Positions 42,540 through 55,025 are shown, counted from the first letter of the stretch. The stretch: 64,000 nucleotides of DNA from Kitasatospora mediocidica KCTC 9733 (GCF_000744225.1 NZ_JQLN01000004.1:620001-684000), one strand, 5' to 3'. Notes: generated by a model not told the origin, from the sequence alone. Translations and numbers: made by a program.

Positions 42540-43373
42540 GTGGTCAACAGCGAACAGCGGCGGCGCCAGCTCGCCCGCGAGAAGTACGAGCGGCAGCAGC
42601 AGAACCGGATCGAGGCCCAGGCCAAGGCCAGGCGCCGCACCAGCATCCTCGGTGCCTCGCTCGCCGTCGTCGTCCTGGCGGGCGGTGGCCTGTGGGCGGG
42701 CGGCGCCTTCAAGAGCGACGCCAAGAAGTCGACCACCGCCAACGCCGCGCCCGCCGCGAGCACGCCCGGCAGCAGCGCTCCGGCCGCCCCGGTGTCGGTC
42801 AAGGGCTGCACCGCCCCGGCCGCGGGCTCCCCGAACGGCAAGCAGTGGAAGACCGAGCCGGCCATGTCGGTGGACGCCAACGCGAAGTACACCGCGACGC
42901 TGGACACCAGCTGCGGCACCGTCACGCTCCAGTTGGACCCCTCCACGGCGCCGCACACCGTCAACTCGTTCGTGTTCCTGTCGGGTGAGAACTACTTCGA
43001 CCACGTGAAGTGCCACCGCCTGACCACCCAGGGCATCTACGTCCTGCAGTGCGGCGACCCGACCGGCTCCGGCAGCGGCGGTCCCGGCTACCAGTTCGCC
43101 GACGAGAACCTGACCGACAAGGCCGTGACCGGCGGCACCTACCCGGCCGGCACCGTCGCGATGGCGAACGCGGGCCCGGGCACCAACGGCAGCCAGTTCT
43201 TCCTGGTCTACAAGGACAGCCAGCTGCCCCCGAGTTACACCCCGTTCGGCAAGATCACCGGCGGCCTGGACGTGCTGAACAACATCGCGGCCGGCGGCGT
43301 GCAGGGTGGCGGCGGCGACGGCGCCCCGAACGCCAGCGTGGTGCTCAACAAGGTGACGGCTGTCAAGAGCTGA
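42540..43373 (+). CDS. Membrane-anchored cyclophilin-type peptidyl-prolyl isomerase
   Basis: 277 residues. A basic, Gln-rich cytoplasmic start (QRRRQLAREKYERQQQNRI) leads into one membrane helix at about 36-55, an Ala/Ser/Pro linker, and a cyclophilin domain facing outside. This has NSFVFLSGENYFDHVKCHR, MANAGPGTNGSQFFLVY and TPFGKI. A Cys pair (CTAP and SCGT) may be oxidised. The GTG at 42540 has AGAGGAG about 10 bases upstream. It is divergent from the MBL-hisS operon and upstream of the DUF349 gene. Confidence 0.93.
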   Translation: MVNSEQRRRQLAREKYERQQQNRIEAQAKARRRTSILGASLAVVVLAGGGLWAGGAFKSDAKKSTTANAAPAASTPGSSAPAAPVSVKGCTAPAAGSPNGKQWKTEPAMSVDANAKYTATLDTSCGTVTLQLDPSTAPHTVNSFVFLSGENYFDHVKCHRLTTQGIYVLQCGDPTGSGSGGPGYQFADENLTDKAVTGGTYPAGTVAMANAGPGTNGSQFFLVYKDSQLPPSYTPFGKITGGLDVLNNIAAGGVQGGGGDGAPNASVVLNKVTAVKS

Positions 43374-43601
43374 GCGAGGCCGACAACGCCGCGCGAATTG
43401 GCCCGGCCGGGATGCGGACAGCACCGGGCCTGGTCCCCTATGTTGCTGTTGTATAGGGTGCCCTGACCCGATCGCCGTCACCCGCGGCAGCACCGACAGA
43501 CGGGCAGGAACGGCGGGCCCATCGGTCCGCCGCACATTCAACTGTGGACGACGATCCGCACGACAACGGTCGTGGACGGAACGTCATGTGGAGGAGGCGC
43601 T

Positions 43602-44831
43602 GTGAGCAGCGACCCGTGGGGCCGTGTCGACGAGCAGGGGACCGTCTACGTCAGGACCGCCGACGGCGAACGCGTCGTAGGTTCCTGGCAGGCGGGCTCC
43701 CCCGAGGAGGCTCTCGCCTACTTCGAGCGCAAGTACCAGGGCCTGGTAGCCGAGATCGGCCTGCTGGAGCACCGGGTCCGTAAGACGGACCTGGCCGCGA
43801 AGGACGCCCAGACCGCGCTCGACCACCTGCGCGCGCAGGTGGTCGAGGCACACGCGGTCGGCGACCTGGCCTCGCTCGCCAAGCGCCTCGAGGTGCTCAC
43901 CGGCGAGATCGAGTCCCGGCAGGTCGAGCGCAAGGCGGCCCGCGCCAAGGCGGCCGACGAGACCCGGGTGGCCAAGGAGGCCCTGGTCGCCGAGGCCGAG
44001 CAGCTCGCCGAGTCCACCCAGTGGCGGGAGGCCGGAGACCGGCTGCGCGCGCTGGTGGACACCTGGAAGGGCCTGCCCCGGCTGGACCGCAAGAGCGACG
44101 ACGAGCTCTGGCACCGGTTCTCGCACGCCCGGTCGGTCTTCTCCAAGCACCGCAAGGCGCACTTCGCGTCGCTGGACGCCGAGCGCGACCAGGCGCGGGC
44201 GCTCAAGGAGCGGCTGGTCGCCGAGGCCGAGGCACTGTCCAGCTCCACCGAGTGGGGCGACACCGCGGCGGCCTACCGCGACCTGATGGCGCAGTGGAAG
44301 TCGGCGGGCCGCGCGCAGCGGGACGCCGAGGACGAGCTGTGGGCGAAGTTCCGCGGCGCGCAGGACGTCTTCTTCCAGGCGCGCTCGGCGGTCTTCACCG
44401 AGCGCGACGCCGAGCAGGGCGAGAACCAGAAGCTGAAGGAGGCCCTGCTCGTCGAGGCCGAGGCGATCCTGCCGATCAGCGACCTGAAGGCCGCCAAGGC
44501 GGCCCTGCGGGAGGTGAACGAGCGCTGGGAGGCGATCGGGCACGTGCCGCGCGACGCCCGGCCGAAGCTGGACGCCCGGCTGAACACCGTCGAGCGGGCC
44601 ATCCGCGAGGCGGAGGAGGCCGAGTGGCAGCGCTCCAACCCGGAGGCCAAGGCCCGTGCGGCCGGCATGACCGGGCTGCTGCAGAGCGCCGTGGACAAGC
44701 TGCGCGCCGAGGCCGACAAGGCCCGTGCGGCGGGCAACGAGTCCAAGGCCGCGAAGCTGGAGAAGGAGCTGGCGGGCCGTCAGGAGCTGCTCGACCAGGC
44801 TCTGAAGAGCCTGCAGGAGTTCAGCGGCTGA
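43602..44831 (+). CDS. DUF349 coiled-coil protein
   Basis: 409 residues, almost entirely helical and charged. Three or four DUF349 units can be recognised by repeated patterns like EWGDTAAAYRDLMAQWKSAG and RDAEDELWAKFRGAQDVFF. Function is not known; homologues neighbour relA in actinobacteria. A beta-rich N-terminal 40 residues (GTVYVRTADGERVVGSW) precedes the coils. GTG at 43602 has GGAGGAGG seven bases upstream. A very strong hairpin (44848-44884) follows. Confidence 0.9.
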   Translation: MSSDPWGRVDEQGTVYVRTADGERVVGSWQAGSPEEALAYFERKYQGLVAEIGLLEHRVRKTDLAAKDAQTALDHLRAQVVEAHAVGDLASLAKRLEVLTGEIESRQVERKAARAKAADETRVAKEALVAEAEQLAESTQWREAGDRLRALVDTWKGLPRLDRKSDDELWHRFSHARSVFSKHRKAHFASLDAERDQARALKERLVAEAEALSSSTEWGDTAAAYRDLMAQWKSAGRAQRDAEDELWAKFRGAQDVFFQARSAVFTERDAEQGENQKLKEALLVEAEAILPISDLKAAKAALREVNERWEAIGHVPRDARPKLDARLNTVERAIREAEEAEWQRSNPEAKARAAGMTGLLQSAVDKLRAEADKARAAGNESKAAKLEKELAGRQELLDQALKSLQEFSG

Positions 44832-44847
44832 CAGCCGGCTGACAGCC

Positions 44848-44884
44848 GAGAGGGGCCCACCGCCAACGGCGGTGGGCCCCTCTC
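44848..44884. terminator. Bidirectional terminator between the DUF349 gene and relA
   Basis: A 17-base perfect stem, GAGAGGGGCCCACCGCC (44848-44864) with its complement (44868-44884), and an AAC loop. It lies between convergent genes. Confidence 0.9.
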
Positions 44885-44893
44885 GCGTCCGCG

Positions 44894-47347
<2,454 letters not shown>

Positions 47348-47431
47348 GGACACTCCTCGGAACGCACCGGATGAACCTTCATGGTACCGAGCGTGAAGCA
47401 TCGGCGTTCCGCCGCCCGGCGGCTGACATGC

Positions 47432-47467
47432 CGAGAGCGGTGATCGCAGATGCGATCACCGCTCTCG
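47432..47467 (-). terminator. Terminator after apt
   Basis: CGAGAGCGGTGATCGCA (47432-47448) pairs with its exact complement (47451-47467). On the minus strand it separates apt from relA, so relA needs its own promoter or read-through. Confidence 0.85.
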
Positions 47468-47489
47468 TTGTGGATCAGTGTCCCGATCG

Positions 47490-48041
47490 TCAGACCGTGA
47501 TGAGCGTCTCCAGCGGAGCCCCGCCCAGGTGGGCGGAGAGCCGCTCGCGGCCGTCCAGGAAGCCGAGCTCCATCAGCACGACGACCCCGACCAGCTCCGC
47601 CCCCGTGCGCTGGACCAGGTCCAGTGAGGCGGCGATGGTGCCGCCGGTGGCCAGCACGTCGTCGACCACCAGCACCCGCTCACCCGGCGCGAAGGCGTCG
47701 CACTGCACCTCGAGGGTGGCCGACCCGTACTCCAGGTCGTACGACTGCGCGAACACCTCGCCGGGCAGCTTGCCCTTCTTGCGGATCGGCACGAAGCCGA
47801 GCCCGGCCGCGAAGGCCGCCGGAGCCGCCAGCACGAAGCCGCGCGCCTCCAGGCCCACCACCTTGGTCGCCCCCAGCGCCTTCGCCCGGTCCGCCAGCGC
47901 CTGGGTGAGGGCCGCGAAGGCCTCGGCGTCGGCGAGCAGCGGCGCGATGTCCTTGAACAGCACGCCGGGCTTCGGGTAGTCGGGGACGTCCCGGATCCTG
48001 CTGGTGAGCAGGTCGGCCAGGGCGGTGTCAGGGGTGTTCAC
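47490..48041 (-). CDS. apt: Adenine phosphoribosyltransferase
   Basis: Salvages adenine to AMP with PRPP. The 183-residue protein has YPKPGVLFKDI, the PRPP motif VLVVDDVLATGGT and GLEARGFVLAAP. Length is standard. It starts 20 bases after secF and lies upstream of relA, the common actinobacterial secDF-apt-relA order. Confidence 0.96.
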   Translation of the reverse strand: MNTPDTALADLLTSRIRDVPDYPKPGVLFKDIAPLLADAEAFAALTQALADRAKALGATKVVGLEARGFVLAAPAAFAAGLGFVPIRKKGKLPGEVFAQSYDLEYGSATLEVQCDAFAPGERVLVVDDVLATGGTIAASLDLVQRTGAELVGVVVLMELGFLDGRERLSAHLGGAPLETLITV

Positions 48042-48061
48042 AGATGTCCTTCGGGTGGGGT

Positions 48062-49180
48062 TCAGCGCTTGCCGGAGGGCCGGCCCTTGCCGCGGGCGCG
48101 GCTGACGGGCTGGTTCCGCTGACCGACCATACCGGCCGCCAGAGCGTCGTCCTCGTCATCCCCGCCCTCGGACGGGGCGGCGTCCTGGGGCGCCTCGGCC
48201 GCGGCCTTGGCGTCCGCGGCGCGCCGCAGGGCAACCCGCTTGGCGAGTGCCTTCATCTCCGGCTGCTGCTCCTTGAGCTGCGCGAGCAGCGGGGTGGCGA
48301 CGCAGATGGAGGAGTAGGCACCGGCCGAGAGGCCGATGAAGAGGGCGAGCGAGATGTCGTTCAGCGTGCCGGCGCCGAGCAGGCCGCCACCGATGAAGAG
48401 CAGCGCGGCCACCGGCAGCAGGGCGACCACGGTGGTGTTCACGGAACGCACCAGGGTCTGGTTGAGGCCCGCGTTGGCGGCCTCGCTGTAGGTGAGCTTG
48501 TTCTGCTTCTCCAGGTTCTTGGTGTTCTCCTTCACGGTGTCGAAGACGACGACCGTGTCGTAGAGCGAGTACCCGAGGATGGTGAGGAAGCCGATCACCG
48601 TACCGGGGCTGACCTCGAAGCCCACCAGGGCGTAGACGCCGATGGTGATCAGGAGGTCGTGGATGAGGGCGACCAGGGCGGCCACCGCCATCCGCCACTC
48701 GAAGGCGATCGCCAGGTAGACGGTGACCAGCACCATGAAGATCACCAGGCCCAGCAGGGCCTTCTGGGAGATCTCGTGGCCCCAGCTGGGGCCGACCACC
48801 TGGGTGTTGACGCTGGACGCCGGGACGTCCAGGTCGCTGGAGAGCTTGTTGACGAAGGTCGAGGAGTCGACCTTCTCCGTCGAGCTGACCTGGATCCGGA
48901 TCTGGCCGTTGCCGGTGGCCTGGACGAGCGCGGTGTTGTCACCGGTGATCTTGTTCGAGACGTCCTGCGCCTGCGAGACCGAGAGCCCGGGCTTGGAGAC
49001 GGTGTAGACCGCGCCGCCCTTGAACTCGATGCTCAGGTGCAGGCCGATCACGGTCAGACCGAGCAGCGCCACACCCGCGATGACCGCGGAGATGCTGTAC
49101 CAGAGCTTGCGCCGACCGACGAAGTCGAAGCTGATCTCGCCCTGGTAGAGGCGGTGGCCGAGGTTGCCGAAGCGTGACAT
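48062..49180 (-). CDS. secF: Protein translocase subunit SecF
   Basis: Membrane RND-type component that uses proton motive force to help Sec export. The 372-residue protein has six predicted membrane helices with the SecF signature (LSIEFKGGAVYTV, SLYDTVVVFDTVKENTK, RSVNTTVVALLPV). A hydrophilic C-terminal tail of about 70 residues is acidic then basic. It begins 4 bases after the secD stop, so SecD and SecF are separate chains made from one mRNA. Confidence 0.97.
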   Translation of the reverse strand: MSRFGNLGHRLYQGEISFDFVGRRKLWYSISAVIAGVALLGLTVIGLHLSIEFKGGAVYTVSKPGLSVSQAQDVSNKITGDNTALVQATGNGQIRIQVSSTEKVDSSTFVNKLSSDLDVPASSVNTQVVGPSWGHEISQKALLGLVIFMVLVTVYLAIAFEWRMAVAALVALIHDLLITIGVYALVGFEVSPGTVIGFLTILGYSLYDTVVVFDTVKENTKNLEKQNKLTYSEAANAGLNQTLVRSVNTTVVALLPVAALLFIGGGLLGAGTLNDISLALFIGLSAGAYSSICVATPLLAQLKEQQPEMKALAKRVALRRAADAKAAAEAPQDAAPSEGGDDEDDALAAGMVGQRNQPVSRARGKGRPSGKR

Positions 49181-49184
49181 GGCG

Positions 49185-51059
49185 TCAGGCCTCCTTCACG
49201 GCAGACGTGGTGGCGGGCCGGCGGCGAGTGCTGCGGACCGGCGGGCGGGCGCCCAGACGCTTCGGGTCCAGACCGGACCACGGGTGACCACTGGCGAAGA
49301 ACTTCTTGCGGGCCAGCAGCGTGATCAACGGCTTGGTGAAGAGGAAGATCACCACGACGTCGAGCAGGGTGGTCAGGCCGAGGGTGAAGGCGAAGCCCTG
49401 CACCTTGCCGACCGAGACCACGTAGAGCACGCCGGCACAGAGGAAGGAGACGAAGTCGGACACCAGGATGGTGCGCCGGGCGCGCGGCCAGGCGCGCTGG
49501 ACGGCCGGGCGCAGCTGGGCGCCCTCGCGGACCTCGTCGCGGATGCGCTCGAAGTACACGATGAAGGAGTCCGCCGTGATACCGATCGCCACGATCGCGC
49601 CACAGACCGCCGGGAGGTTCAGCGCGAAGCCGATCCCCGCGCCGAGCAGGCACATGATCGAGTAGGTCAGGACCGCCGAGACCGCCAGGCCCGCGATGGA
49701 GACCAGGCCCAGACCGCGGTAGTAGATCAGCGAGTAGAGCACCACGAGCAGCAGGCCGATCGCACCGGCGATCAGACCGGCGTGCAGCTGGTCGCCACCG
49801 AGCTGCGGGGTGACCGTGGTCACGTCGCTCTGCACGAAGCTGAGCGGCAGGGCGCCGAAGCTGAGCACGTTGGCGAGGCCGGTGGCCTCGTCCTGGGTGA
49901 AGCTGCCGGAGATCACCGAGTTGCCGCCGACGATCGACTGGCTGACGTACGGGTGCGAGATGACCTGGCCGTCCAGCACGATGGCGAACTGGTTCATCGG
50001 CGACTGCTGGGTGGCGAGCTGGCCGGTGGTGGTGGCGAAGGCCTTGCTGCCGGCGCCGTTGAAGCCCAGCTGGACCTCCCAGCCGGCACCGTTCTGGGTG
50101 TCGAAGCCGGCCTGCGCCTTGGAGACGTCCTTGCCGTTGACCGCGACCGGGCCGAGCGCGAGCTTGGTCCAGGCGCCCTGCTCCTTGTCACGGGTGCAGG
50201 CGACGGAGTCCTTGGTCGGGTCCGTCTGGTAGTCCTTCGACCGCTGCTTGATGTCCGAGCAGTCCAGGGCGGTGAACTGCTGCTGCAGGTCGGCGGGGAC
50301 GGTGCCCTGGGTGAGCGCGGCCGAGATCTCGGCGGGGCTCGTCGGCTGCGGGGCAGCGGGGGCGCTAGGCATGCCGCTGGGAGCGGCGGCAGCACCGCTG
50401 GCCGGGGCGGACGGAGCCGCCGCGCCCGGGGTGCCGCTCGGGTCGGCGGCCTTGAGGCCGTCGGAGAGCGCGCGGCCCGCGGTGGAGGCGCCGGCACTCG
50501 GGGTGGCGGCCGCGCCGGCACTGGTCGACGGCTGGGCCGAGGCCGCGCCGGCGCTCGCGCTGGCACTGGCGCTCGGCTTGGCACTGGCACTGCCACTGGC
50601 AGCGGCGCTGGGGCTGCTGGTCGCGGGAGGAGCGGTCACACCGGTGGGCGCGGTCGCCAGCACCGGGCGGAAGTACAGCTGGGCAGTCGTCCCGACCTGC
50701 TTGGCCTCGTCCTGCGAGGCGCCGTTCTTCGGGATGTTGACGATGATGTTGTTGCTGCCCTGGGTCTGCACCTCCGCCTCGGAGACGCCGTACCCGTTGA
50801 CTCGCTGCTGGATGATCCCGACCGCGGTGTTCATATTGGCCTGGTTGATCGCGGCCTTGTCCTTGGAGTCGGCCGTCAGCGTGATGCTGGTGCCGCCTGC
50901 AAGGTCGATCCCGAGGCGAGGCGTCGTGTGGCCCGTCCCGAACATGAGGGCGACCAGACCGACGGTGACCACCAGGATGAGGGCCAGCGCCCGTCCCGGG
51001 TAACCGTCGCGCGGACGCGACTTGGGTGCTGCCACCTTGCTCGTTTCTCCCTGTCCCAT
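49185..51059 (-). CDS. secD: Protein translocase subunit SecD, with a Ser/Ala-rich insertion
   Basis: Partner of SecF. The 624-residue protein has the first membrane helix at about 24-42, the D1 motif LGIDLAGGTSITL, and five more helices in the last third (GLVSIAGLAVSAV, DSFIVYFERIRDEVREG). Residues about 137-243 are a low-complexity stretch of Ala, Ser, Pro and Thr placed inside the extracytoplasmic domain, making it longer than E. coli-type SecD regions. It follows yajC after 85 bases. Confidence 0.95.
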   Translation of the reverse strand: MGQGETSKVAAPKSRPRDGYPGRALALILVVTVGLVALMFGTGHTTPRLGIDLAGGTSITLTADSKDKAAINQANMNTAVGIIQQRVNGYGVSEAEVQTQGSNNIIVNIPKNGASQDEAKQVGTTAQLYFRPVLATAPTGVTAPPATSSPSAAASGSASAKPSASASASAGAASAQPSTSAGAAATPSAGASTAGRALSDGLKAADPSGTPGAAAPSAPASGAAAAPSGMPSAPAAPQPTSPAEISAALTQGTVPADLQQQFTALDCSDIKQRSKDYQTDPTKDSVACTRDKEQGAWTKLALGPVAVNGKDVSKAQAGFDTQNGAGWEVQLGFNGAGSKAFATTTGQLATQQSPMNQFAIVLDGQVISHPYVSQSIVGGNSVISGSFTQDEATGLANVLSFGALPLSFVQSDVTTVTPQLGGDQLHAGLIAGAIGLLLVVLYSLIYYRGLGLVSIAGLAVSAVLTYSIMCLLGAGIGFALNLPAVCGAIVAIGITADSFIVYFERIRDEVREGAQLRPAVQRAWPRARRTILVSDFVSFLCAGVLYVVSVGKVQGFAFTLGLTTLLDVVVIFLFTKPLITLLARKKFFASGHPWSGLDPKRLGARPPVRSTRRRPATTSAVKEA

Positions 51060-51144
51060 GCCGCAGGCTGCGCGCCGCCCGGCCCGTTGGGGCAGGCGGC
51101 AGCGCTAACCGCGGACAACCGTGAGGTGCTGCAGACCGTCCGTA

Positions 51145-51531
51145 CTACTTCGCGGCAGGCGTGTCGCCAGTGCCCTTGTCGAGACTGACCGACTCCTCCG
51201 CCGGCGTCTCGTCCTCCAGGACCTCGTCATCGAGATCGACCGACTCGTCCACCTCGGGACGACCGTTGATGATCTCGTCGTATTCCTGCTCGTCGATCAC
51301 CGCGGCGATGGCGCTCTTGGAGAAGTGCGTGACCACGCCCGGCGCGATCTCCAGCTCCACGGTGGAGTCGTTGACCGACTTGACCAGCGCGTACATCCCA
51401 CCGATGGTGCGCACCGCCGAGCCGGCCGCCATCGAGGACTGCATGGACGACGCCTGCTGCTGCCGCTTCTTCTGCGACCTGAACATCAGAAAAATGGCGG
51501 CAACGGGGAGGAGAAGAATGAGGAGATTCAC
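51145..51531 (-). CDS. yajC: Preprotein translocase subunit YajC
   Basis: Small Sec accessory protein of 128 residues. An N-terminal membrane helix (LLILLLPVAAIFLMF) and FRSQKKRQQQ are followed by the family strand domain (GSAVRTIGGMYALVKSV). An unusually long acidic tail ends at residue 128. It is the first gene of the yajC-secD-secF run. A GGGCCACCC hairpin sits in its leader at about 51551-51571. Confidence 0.93.
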   Translation of the reverse strand: MNLLILLLPVAAIFLMFRSQKKRQQQASSMQSSMAAGSAVRTIGGMYALVKSVNDSTVELEIAPGVVTHFSKSAIAAVIDEQEYDEIINGRPEVDESVDLDDEVLEDETPAEESVSLDKGTGDTPAAK

Positions 51532-51661
51532 AGCAGACAGCGTCCTTTACGGGCCACCCGGCGGGTGGCCTGTGGAGATGGTCGCCCGTCAGGTGAGACG
51601 GGACGGTCCGGCGAAGTCTAGGAGAGCTTCTCTGATCGGACAACGCCAAGCATCGCATCCT

Positions 51662-51676
51662 GCCACCAAAGGTGGC
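51662..51676 (-). terminator. Short terminator between ruvB and yajC
   Basis: GCCACC-AAA-GGTGGC, a tight 6-base stem 54 bases beyond the ruvB stop. Weak but well placed. Confidence 0.5.
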
Positions 51677-51729
51677 GAGTCCCTGGCATGGTCACTCTGA
51701 ACCAGTGCCCGGAAAGACGTTCCACGAGG

Positions 51730-52845
51730 TCACTCGCCGCCCGGCCGGGCGGCGCCGCCCTGACCGAACAGCTCCTGCTGGGCCGGGAGCGGTCCGCGGC
51801 CGGCGGCCGGCTGGAGCGGCGGGACCAGACCCATGTGCTGCCAGGCGGCCGCGGTGGCGATCCGGCCGCGCGGGGTACGGGCGAGCAGTCCCTCGCGGAC
51901 CAGGAACGGCTCGGCGACCTCCTCGACCGTCTCGGACTCCTCCCCCACCGCGACGGCCAGCGTGGACAGGCCCACCGGGCCGCCGCCGAACAGCTTCAGC
52001 AGGGCGGTCAGCACCGCGCGGTCCAGCCGGTCCAGGCCGCGCTCGTCCACCTCGTAGACCTTCAGGGCCTGGGCGGCGATCTCCCTGGTGACCACGCCGT
52101 CGTGCCTGACCTGCGCGTAGTCGCGAACCCGGCGCAGCAGCCGGTTGGCGATCCGGGGCGTGCCGCGCGAGCGGCCGGCGATCTCGGCGGCGCCTATCGG
52201 GTCGATCTCGACGTCCAGCAGGGCGGCCGAGCGGTGCACCACCCGCTCCAGCTCGGCCGGCGCGTAGAACTCCATGTGGCCGGTGAAGCCGAAGCGGTCG
52301 CGCAGCGGCGGCGGCAGCAGGCCGGCCCGGGTGGTCGCGCCGACCAGGGTGAACGGCGGCAGCTCCAGCGGGATCGCGGTGGCGCCGGGTCCCTTGCCGA
52401 CGATCACGTCGACCCGGAAGTCCTCCATCGCCATGTAGAGCATCTCCTCGGCGGGCCGCGACATCCGGTGGATCTCGTCGAGGAAGAGCACCTCGCCCTC
52501 GCTCAGCGAGGAGAGGATCGCCGCGAGGTCGCCGGCGTGCTGGATGGCCGGCCCGGAGGTGATCCGGATCGGGGCGTTCAGCTCGGCCGCGATGATCATC
52601 GACAGGGTGGTCTTGCCCAGCCCGGGCGGGCCGCTGAGCAGCACGTGGTCCGGCGAGGCGCCGCGCTGGCGGGCGGCCTGCAGGACGACGGAGAGCTGCT
52701 CACGGACCCGTTCCTGACCGATGAACTCGTCCAGCAGCTTGGGCCGCAGCGCCGCCTCGACCGCCTGGTCCTCGCCGTCGGCGGCGGACGCCACCACACG
52801 GTCGACCGGGAACCGGTCGGCGGGGTCGGAGTCGTACGGGCTCAT
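51730..52845 (-). CDS. ruvB: Holliday junction branch migration ATPase RuvB
   Basis: AAA+ motor of the RuvAB complex. The 371-residue protein has Walker [12 protein letters not shown], Walker [10 protein letters not shown], sensor 1 GATTRAG, the arginine finger in LRDRFG and the C-terminal winged helix. A Gly/Pro/Gln-rich tail follows. ATG at 52845 (MSPYDSD) is chosen over an in-frame TTG at 52860, which has no ribosome site. Last gene of ruvC-ruvA-ruvB. Confidence 0.97.
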   Translation of the reverse strand: MSPYDSDPADRFPVDRVVASAADGEDQAVEAALRPKLLDEFIGQERVREQLSVVLQAARQRGASPDHVLLSGPPGLGKTTLSMIIAAELNAPIRITSGPAIQHAGDLAAILSSLSEGEVLFLDEIHRMSRPAEEMLYMAMEDFRVDVIVGKGPGATAIPLELPPFTLVGATTRAGLLPPPLRDRFGFTGHMEFYAPAELERVVHRSAALLDVEIDPIGAAEIAGRSRGTPRIANRLLRRVRDYAQVRHDGVVTREIAAQALKVYEVDERGLDRLDRAVLTALLKLFGGGPVGLSTLAVAVGEESETVEEVAEPFLVREGLLARTPRGRIATAAAWQHMGLVPPLQPAAGRGPLPAQQELFGQGGAARPGGE

Positions 52846-52906
52846 CAGGGCGGGCTCCAAGTCGACATGGTGACGAATCGTCAGCGTACGGGACGCCGAC
52901 AGCGGT

Positions 52907-53518
52907 TCAGCGCTGGCGGTTGAGGCTGCGCAGGGCGGCCTTCAGCAGGGCGCCGACGTCGGTGACCGCCTGCGCCTCGGCCTCGGGGGTGACGGCAGCG
53001 ACGGCGTCGTCCGCCTCGCGCGGAGCGTAGCCGAGGCCGACCAGCGCCGCGTGCAGCTGGTCGCTCCACGGCGCGGGGCCGGTCGCCAGCGGCTTCTGCG
53101 CGGGGACGCTGCCGTGCGGGGCGCCGAGCTTGTCCTTGTACTCGAGGAGCAGCTTGGCCGCCTTGGCCTTGCCGATCCCGGGCACCTGGATCAGCGCGCG
53201 CTCGTCGCCGCCGGCGATCGCCACGCGCAGCGCGTCCGGGCTGTGCACGCCGAGCATGGCCTGGGCCAGGCGCGGTCCGACGCCGGGCGCCGCCTGGAGG
53301 ATCTCGAAGGTGGCCCGCTCGTCGTCGTCCGCGAAGCCGAAGAGGGTCAGCGAGTCCTCACGGACCACCAGCGAGGTGGCCAGCCGGGCGGGCTCGCCCA
53401 CGCGCAGCGCGGCCAGCGTGGTCGGGGTGCACTGCAGCGCCAGGCCGACGCCGCCGACCTCGACGACGGCGCCGGCGTGGCCGATGGACGCCACCGGGCC
53501 CTGAACAAAGGCGATCAC
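52907..53518 (-). CDS. ruvA: Holliday junction branch migration protein RuvA
   Basis: Tetrameric junction-binding partner of RuvB. The 203-residue protein has the N-terminal OB-fold, two helix-hairpin-helix motifs ([15 protein letters not shown] and [14 protein letters not shown]) and a flexible linker to domain III. The GTG at 53518 overlaps the ruvC stop (GTGA), with AAGGAG 9 bases upstream. Confidence 0.96.
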   Translation of the reverse strand: MIAFVQGPVASIGHAGAVVEVGGVGLALQCTPTTLAALRVGEPARLATSLVVREDSLTLFGFADDDERATFEILQAAPGVGPRLAQAMLGVHSPDALRVAIAGGDERALIQVPGIGKAKAAKLLLEYKDKLGAPHGSVPAQKPLATGPAPWSDQLHAALVGLGYAPREADDAVAAVTPEAEAQAVTDVGALLKAALRSLNRQR

Positions 53519-54129
53519 GGAAGGTACTCCTTGCGGGGGGCGAGCCGGGGGGCGGCGGAGCGCGGGACGGCGGTGCGGGTGGCGGCGGTGCGGGTGGTGG
53601 TGGGACGGGCGGCCGCCGCGCCGGTGCGGGCCAGCGCGGCCGCGATCCGGTCGGTGGCCGCGCCGCGCCAGATGTGACAGATGGCCAGCGCCAGCGCGTC
53701 GGCGGCGTCGGCGGGCTTGGGCGGCGCGTCCAGCCGCAGGAGCCTGGTCACCATCGCGGTGACCTGGGCCTTGTCGGCCCGTCCCGAGCCGGAGACGGCC
53801 GCCTTGACCTCGCTGGGGGTGTGCAGGAAGACGGGAATGCCGCGCCGCGCCGCGCACAGCATCGCGACGGCACTGGCCTGCGCGGTGCCCATCACGGTAC
53901 GGACGTTGTGCTGGGCGAAGACCCGCTCGATGGCGATGACGTCGGGCCGGTGGGTGTCGATCCACTCCTCCAGGCCCGTCTCGATCGCCAGCAGGCGCAG
54001 CGGAACGTCCTCCTCGGCGGGGGTGCGGACCACGCCGACGGCGACCATCGTCAGCGGGCGGCCCGGCGCGCCGTCCACCACACCGACGCCGCATCTGGTC
54101 AAACCCGGGTCCACGCCCAGTACCCGCAC
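53515..54129 (-). CDS. ruvC: Crossover junction endodeoxyribonuclease RuvC
   Basis: Resolves Holliday junctions. The 204-residue protein has the acidic active site: Asp in [10 protein letters not shown], Glu in AIERVF and the pair [12 protein letters not shown]. Beyond residue 165 there is an Arg/Thr/Ala-rich basic tail that typical RuvC lacks. The GTG at 54129 fits the domain start. The gene is first of the ruvCAB set and follows yebC after a hairpin. Confidence 0.95.
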   Translation of the reverse strand: MRVLGVDPGLTRCGVGVVDGAPGRPLTMVAVGVVRTPAEEDVPLRLLAIETGLEEWIDTHRPDVIAIERVFAQHNVRTVMGTAQASAVAMLCAARRGIPVFLHTPSEVKAAVSGSGRADKAQVTAMVTRLLRLDAPPKPADAADALALAICHIWRGAATDRIAAALARTGAAAARPTTTRTAATRTAVPRSAAPRLAPRKEYLP

Positions 54130-54210
54130 GTCACAAGCCCTTCGTCGGTGATGCCGACTCGAAGGGTATCGGCAGGGTCCGACAACGCCGACGACGCGCC
54201 GACGACGAGA

Positions 54211-54245
54211 CCGGCCCGGTGATCCACGAGGGACCACCGGGCCGG
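54211..54245 (-). terminator. Hairpin between yebC and ruvC
   Basis: CCGGCCCGGTG (54211-54221) pairs with CACCGGGCCGG (54235-54245); the loop can extend the stem with TCC/GGA. No T-run. Confidence 0.7.
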
Positions 54246-54266
54246 GCCGGACGACGGAGCGGATGC

Positions 54267-55025
54267 CTACTCGGCGTCGAGCTGCGCGCCGACCTCGTCG
54301 GAGATGTCGAAGTTGGCGAAGACGTTCTGCACGTCGTCACTGTCCTCCAGCGCGTCGATCAGCTTGAAGATCTTGCGGGCGCCCTCGACGTCCAGCTCGA
54401 CCTGGAGGTTCGGCACGAAGTTGGCGTCGGCGGAGTCGTAGTCGATCCCGGCGTCCACCAGCGCGGTGCGCACAGCGACCATGTCGGTCGGCGCGGAGAT
54501 CACCTCGAAGCTGTCACCGAGGTCGTTGACCTCCTCGGCGCCGGCCTCCAGGACGACGTCGAGCACCTTCTCCTCGTCGACCCCGTCCGCCTTGGCGACG
54601 ACGACCACGCCCTTGCGGTTGAACATGTACGAGACCGAGCCCGGGTCGGCCATGTTGCCGCCGTTGCGGGTCATCGCGACGCGCACGTCGGAGGCGGCGC
54701 GGTTGCGGTTGTCGGTGAGGCACTCGATGAGCACCGCGACACCGTTCGGGCCGTAGCCCTCGTACATGATCGTCGAGTAGTCGGCCCCGCCGGCCTCGGC
54801 GCCGTCTCCGCGCTTGACGGCGCGGTTGATGTTGTCGATCGGGACCGAGCTCTTCTTGGCCTTCTGGATGGCGTCGTAGAGCGTCGGGTTACCGGTCGGG
54901 TCGCTGCCGCCGGTACGCGCCGCCACCTCGATGTTCTTGATCATCTTGGCGAAGAGCTTGCCGCGCTTGGCGTCGATCACGGCTTTCTTGTGCTTGGTGG
55001 TAGCCCACTTAGAGTGGCCGGACAT
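54267..55025 (-). CDS. YebC/PmpR family transcriptional or translational regulator
   Basis: 252-residue protein of the YebC/TACO1 family, linked to transcription control and to translation of polyproline stretches. It starts with the invariant [21 protein letters not shown] segment and has [14 protein letters not shown] and [17 protein letters not shown] at 55025 follows AAAGGAG and is preferred to the GTG one codon upstream. It lies between pdxT and ruvC, a conserved order. Confidence 0.95.
   Translation of the reverse strand: MSGHSKWATTKHKKAVIDAKRGKLFAKMIKNIEVAARTGGSDPTGNPTLYDAIQKAKKSSVPIDNINRAVKRGDGAEAGGADYSTIMYEGYGPNGVAVLIECLTDNRNRAASDVRVAMTRNGGNMADPGSVSYMFNRKGVVVVAKADGVDEEKVLDVVLEAGAEEVNDLGDSFEVISAPTDMVAVRTALVDAGIDYDSADANFVPNLQVELDVEGARKIFKLIDALEDSDDVQNVFANFDISDEVGAQLDAE

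Noticed and set aside
43374..43601. Promoter around TATAGGGT before the DUF349 gene
   Set aside because: The -10 is plausible but no -35 could be found, so it was not listed.
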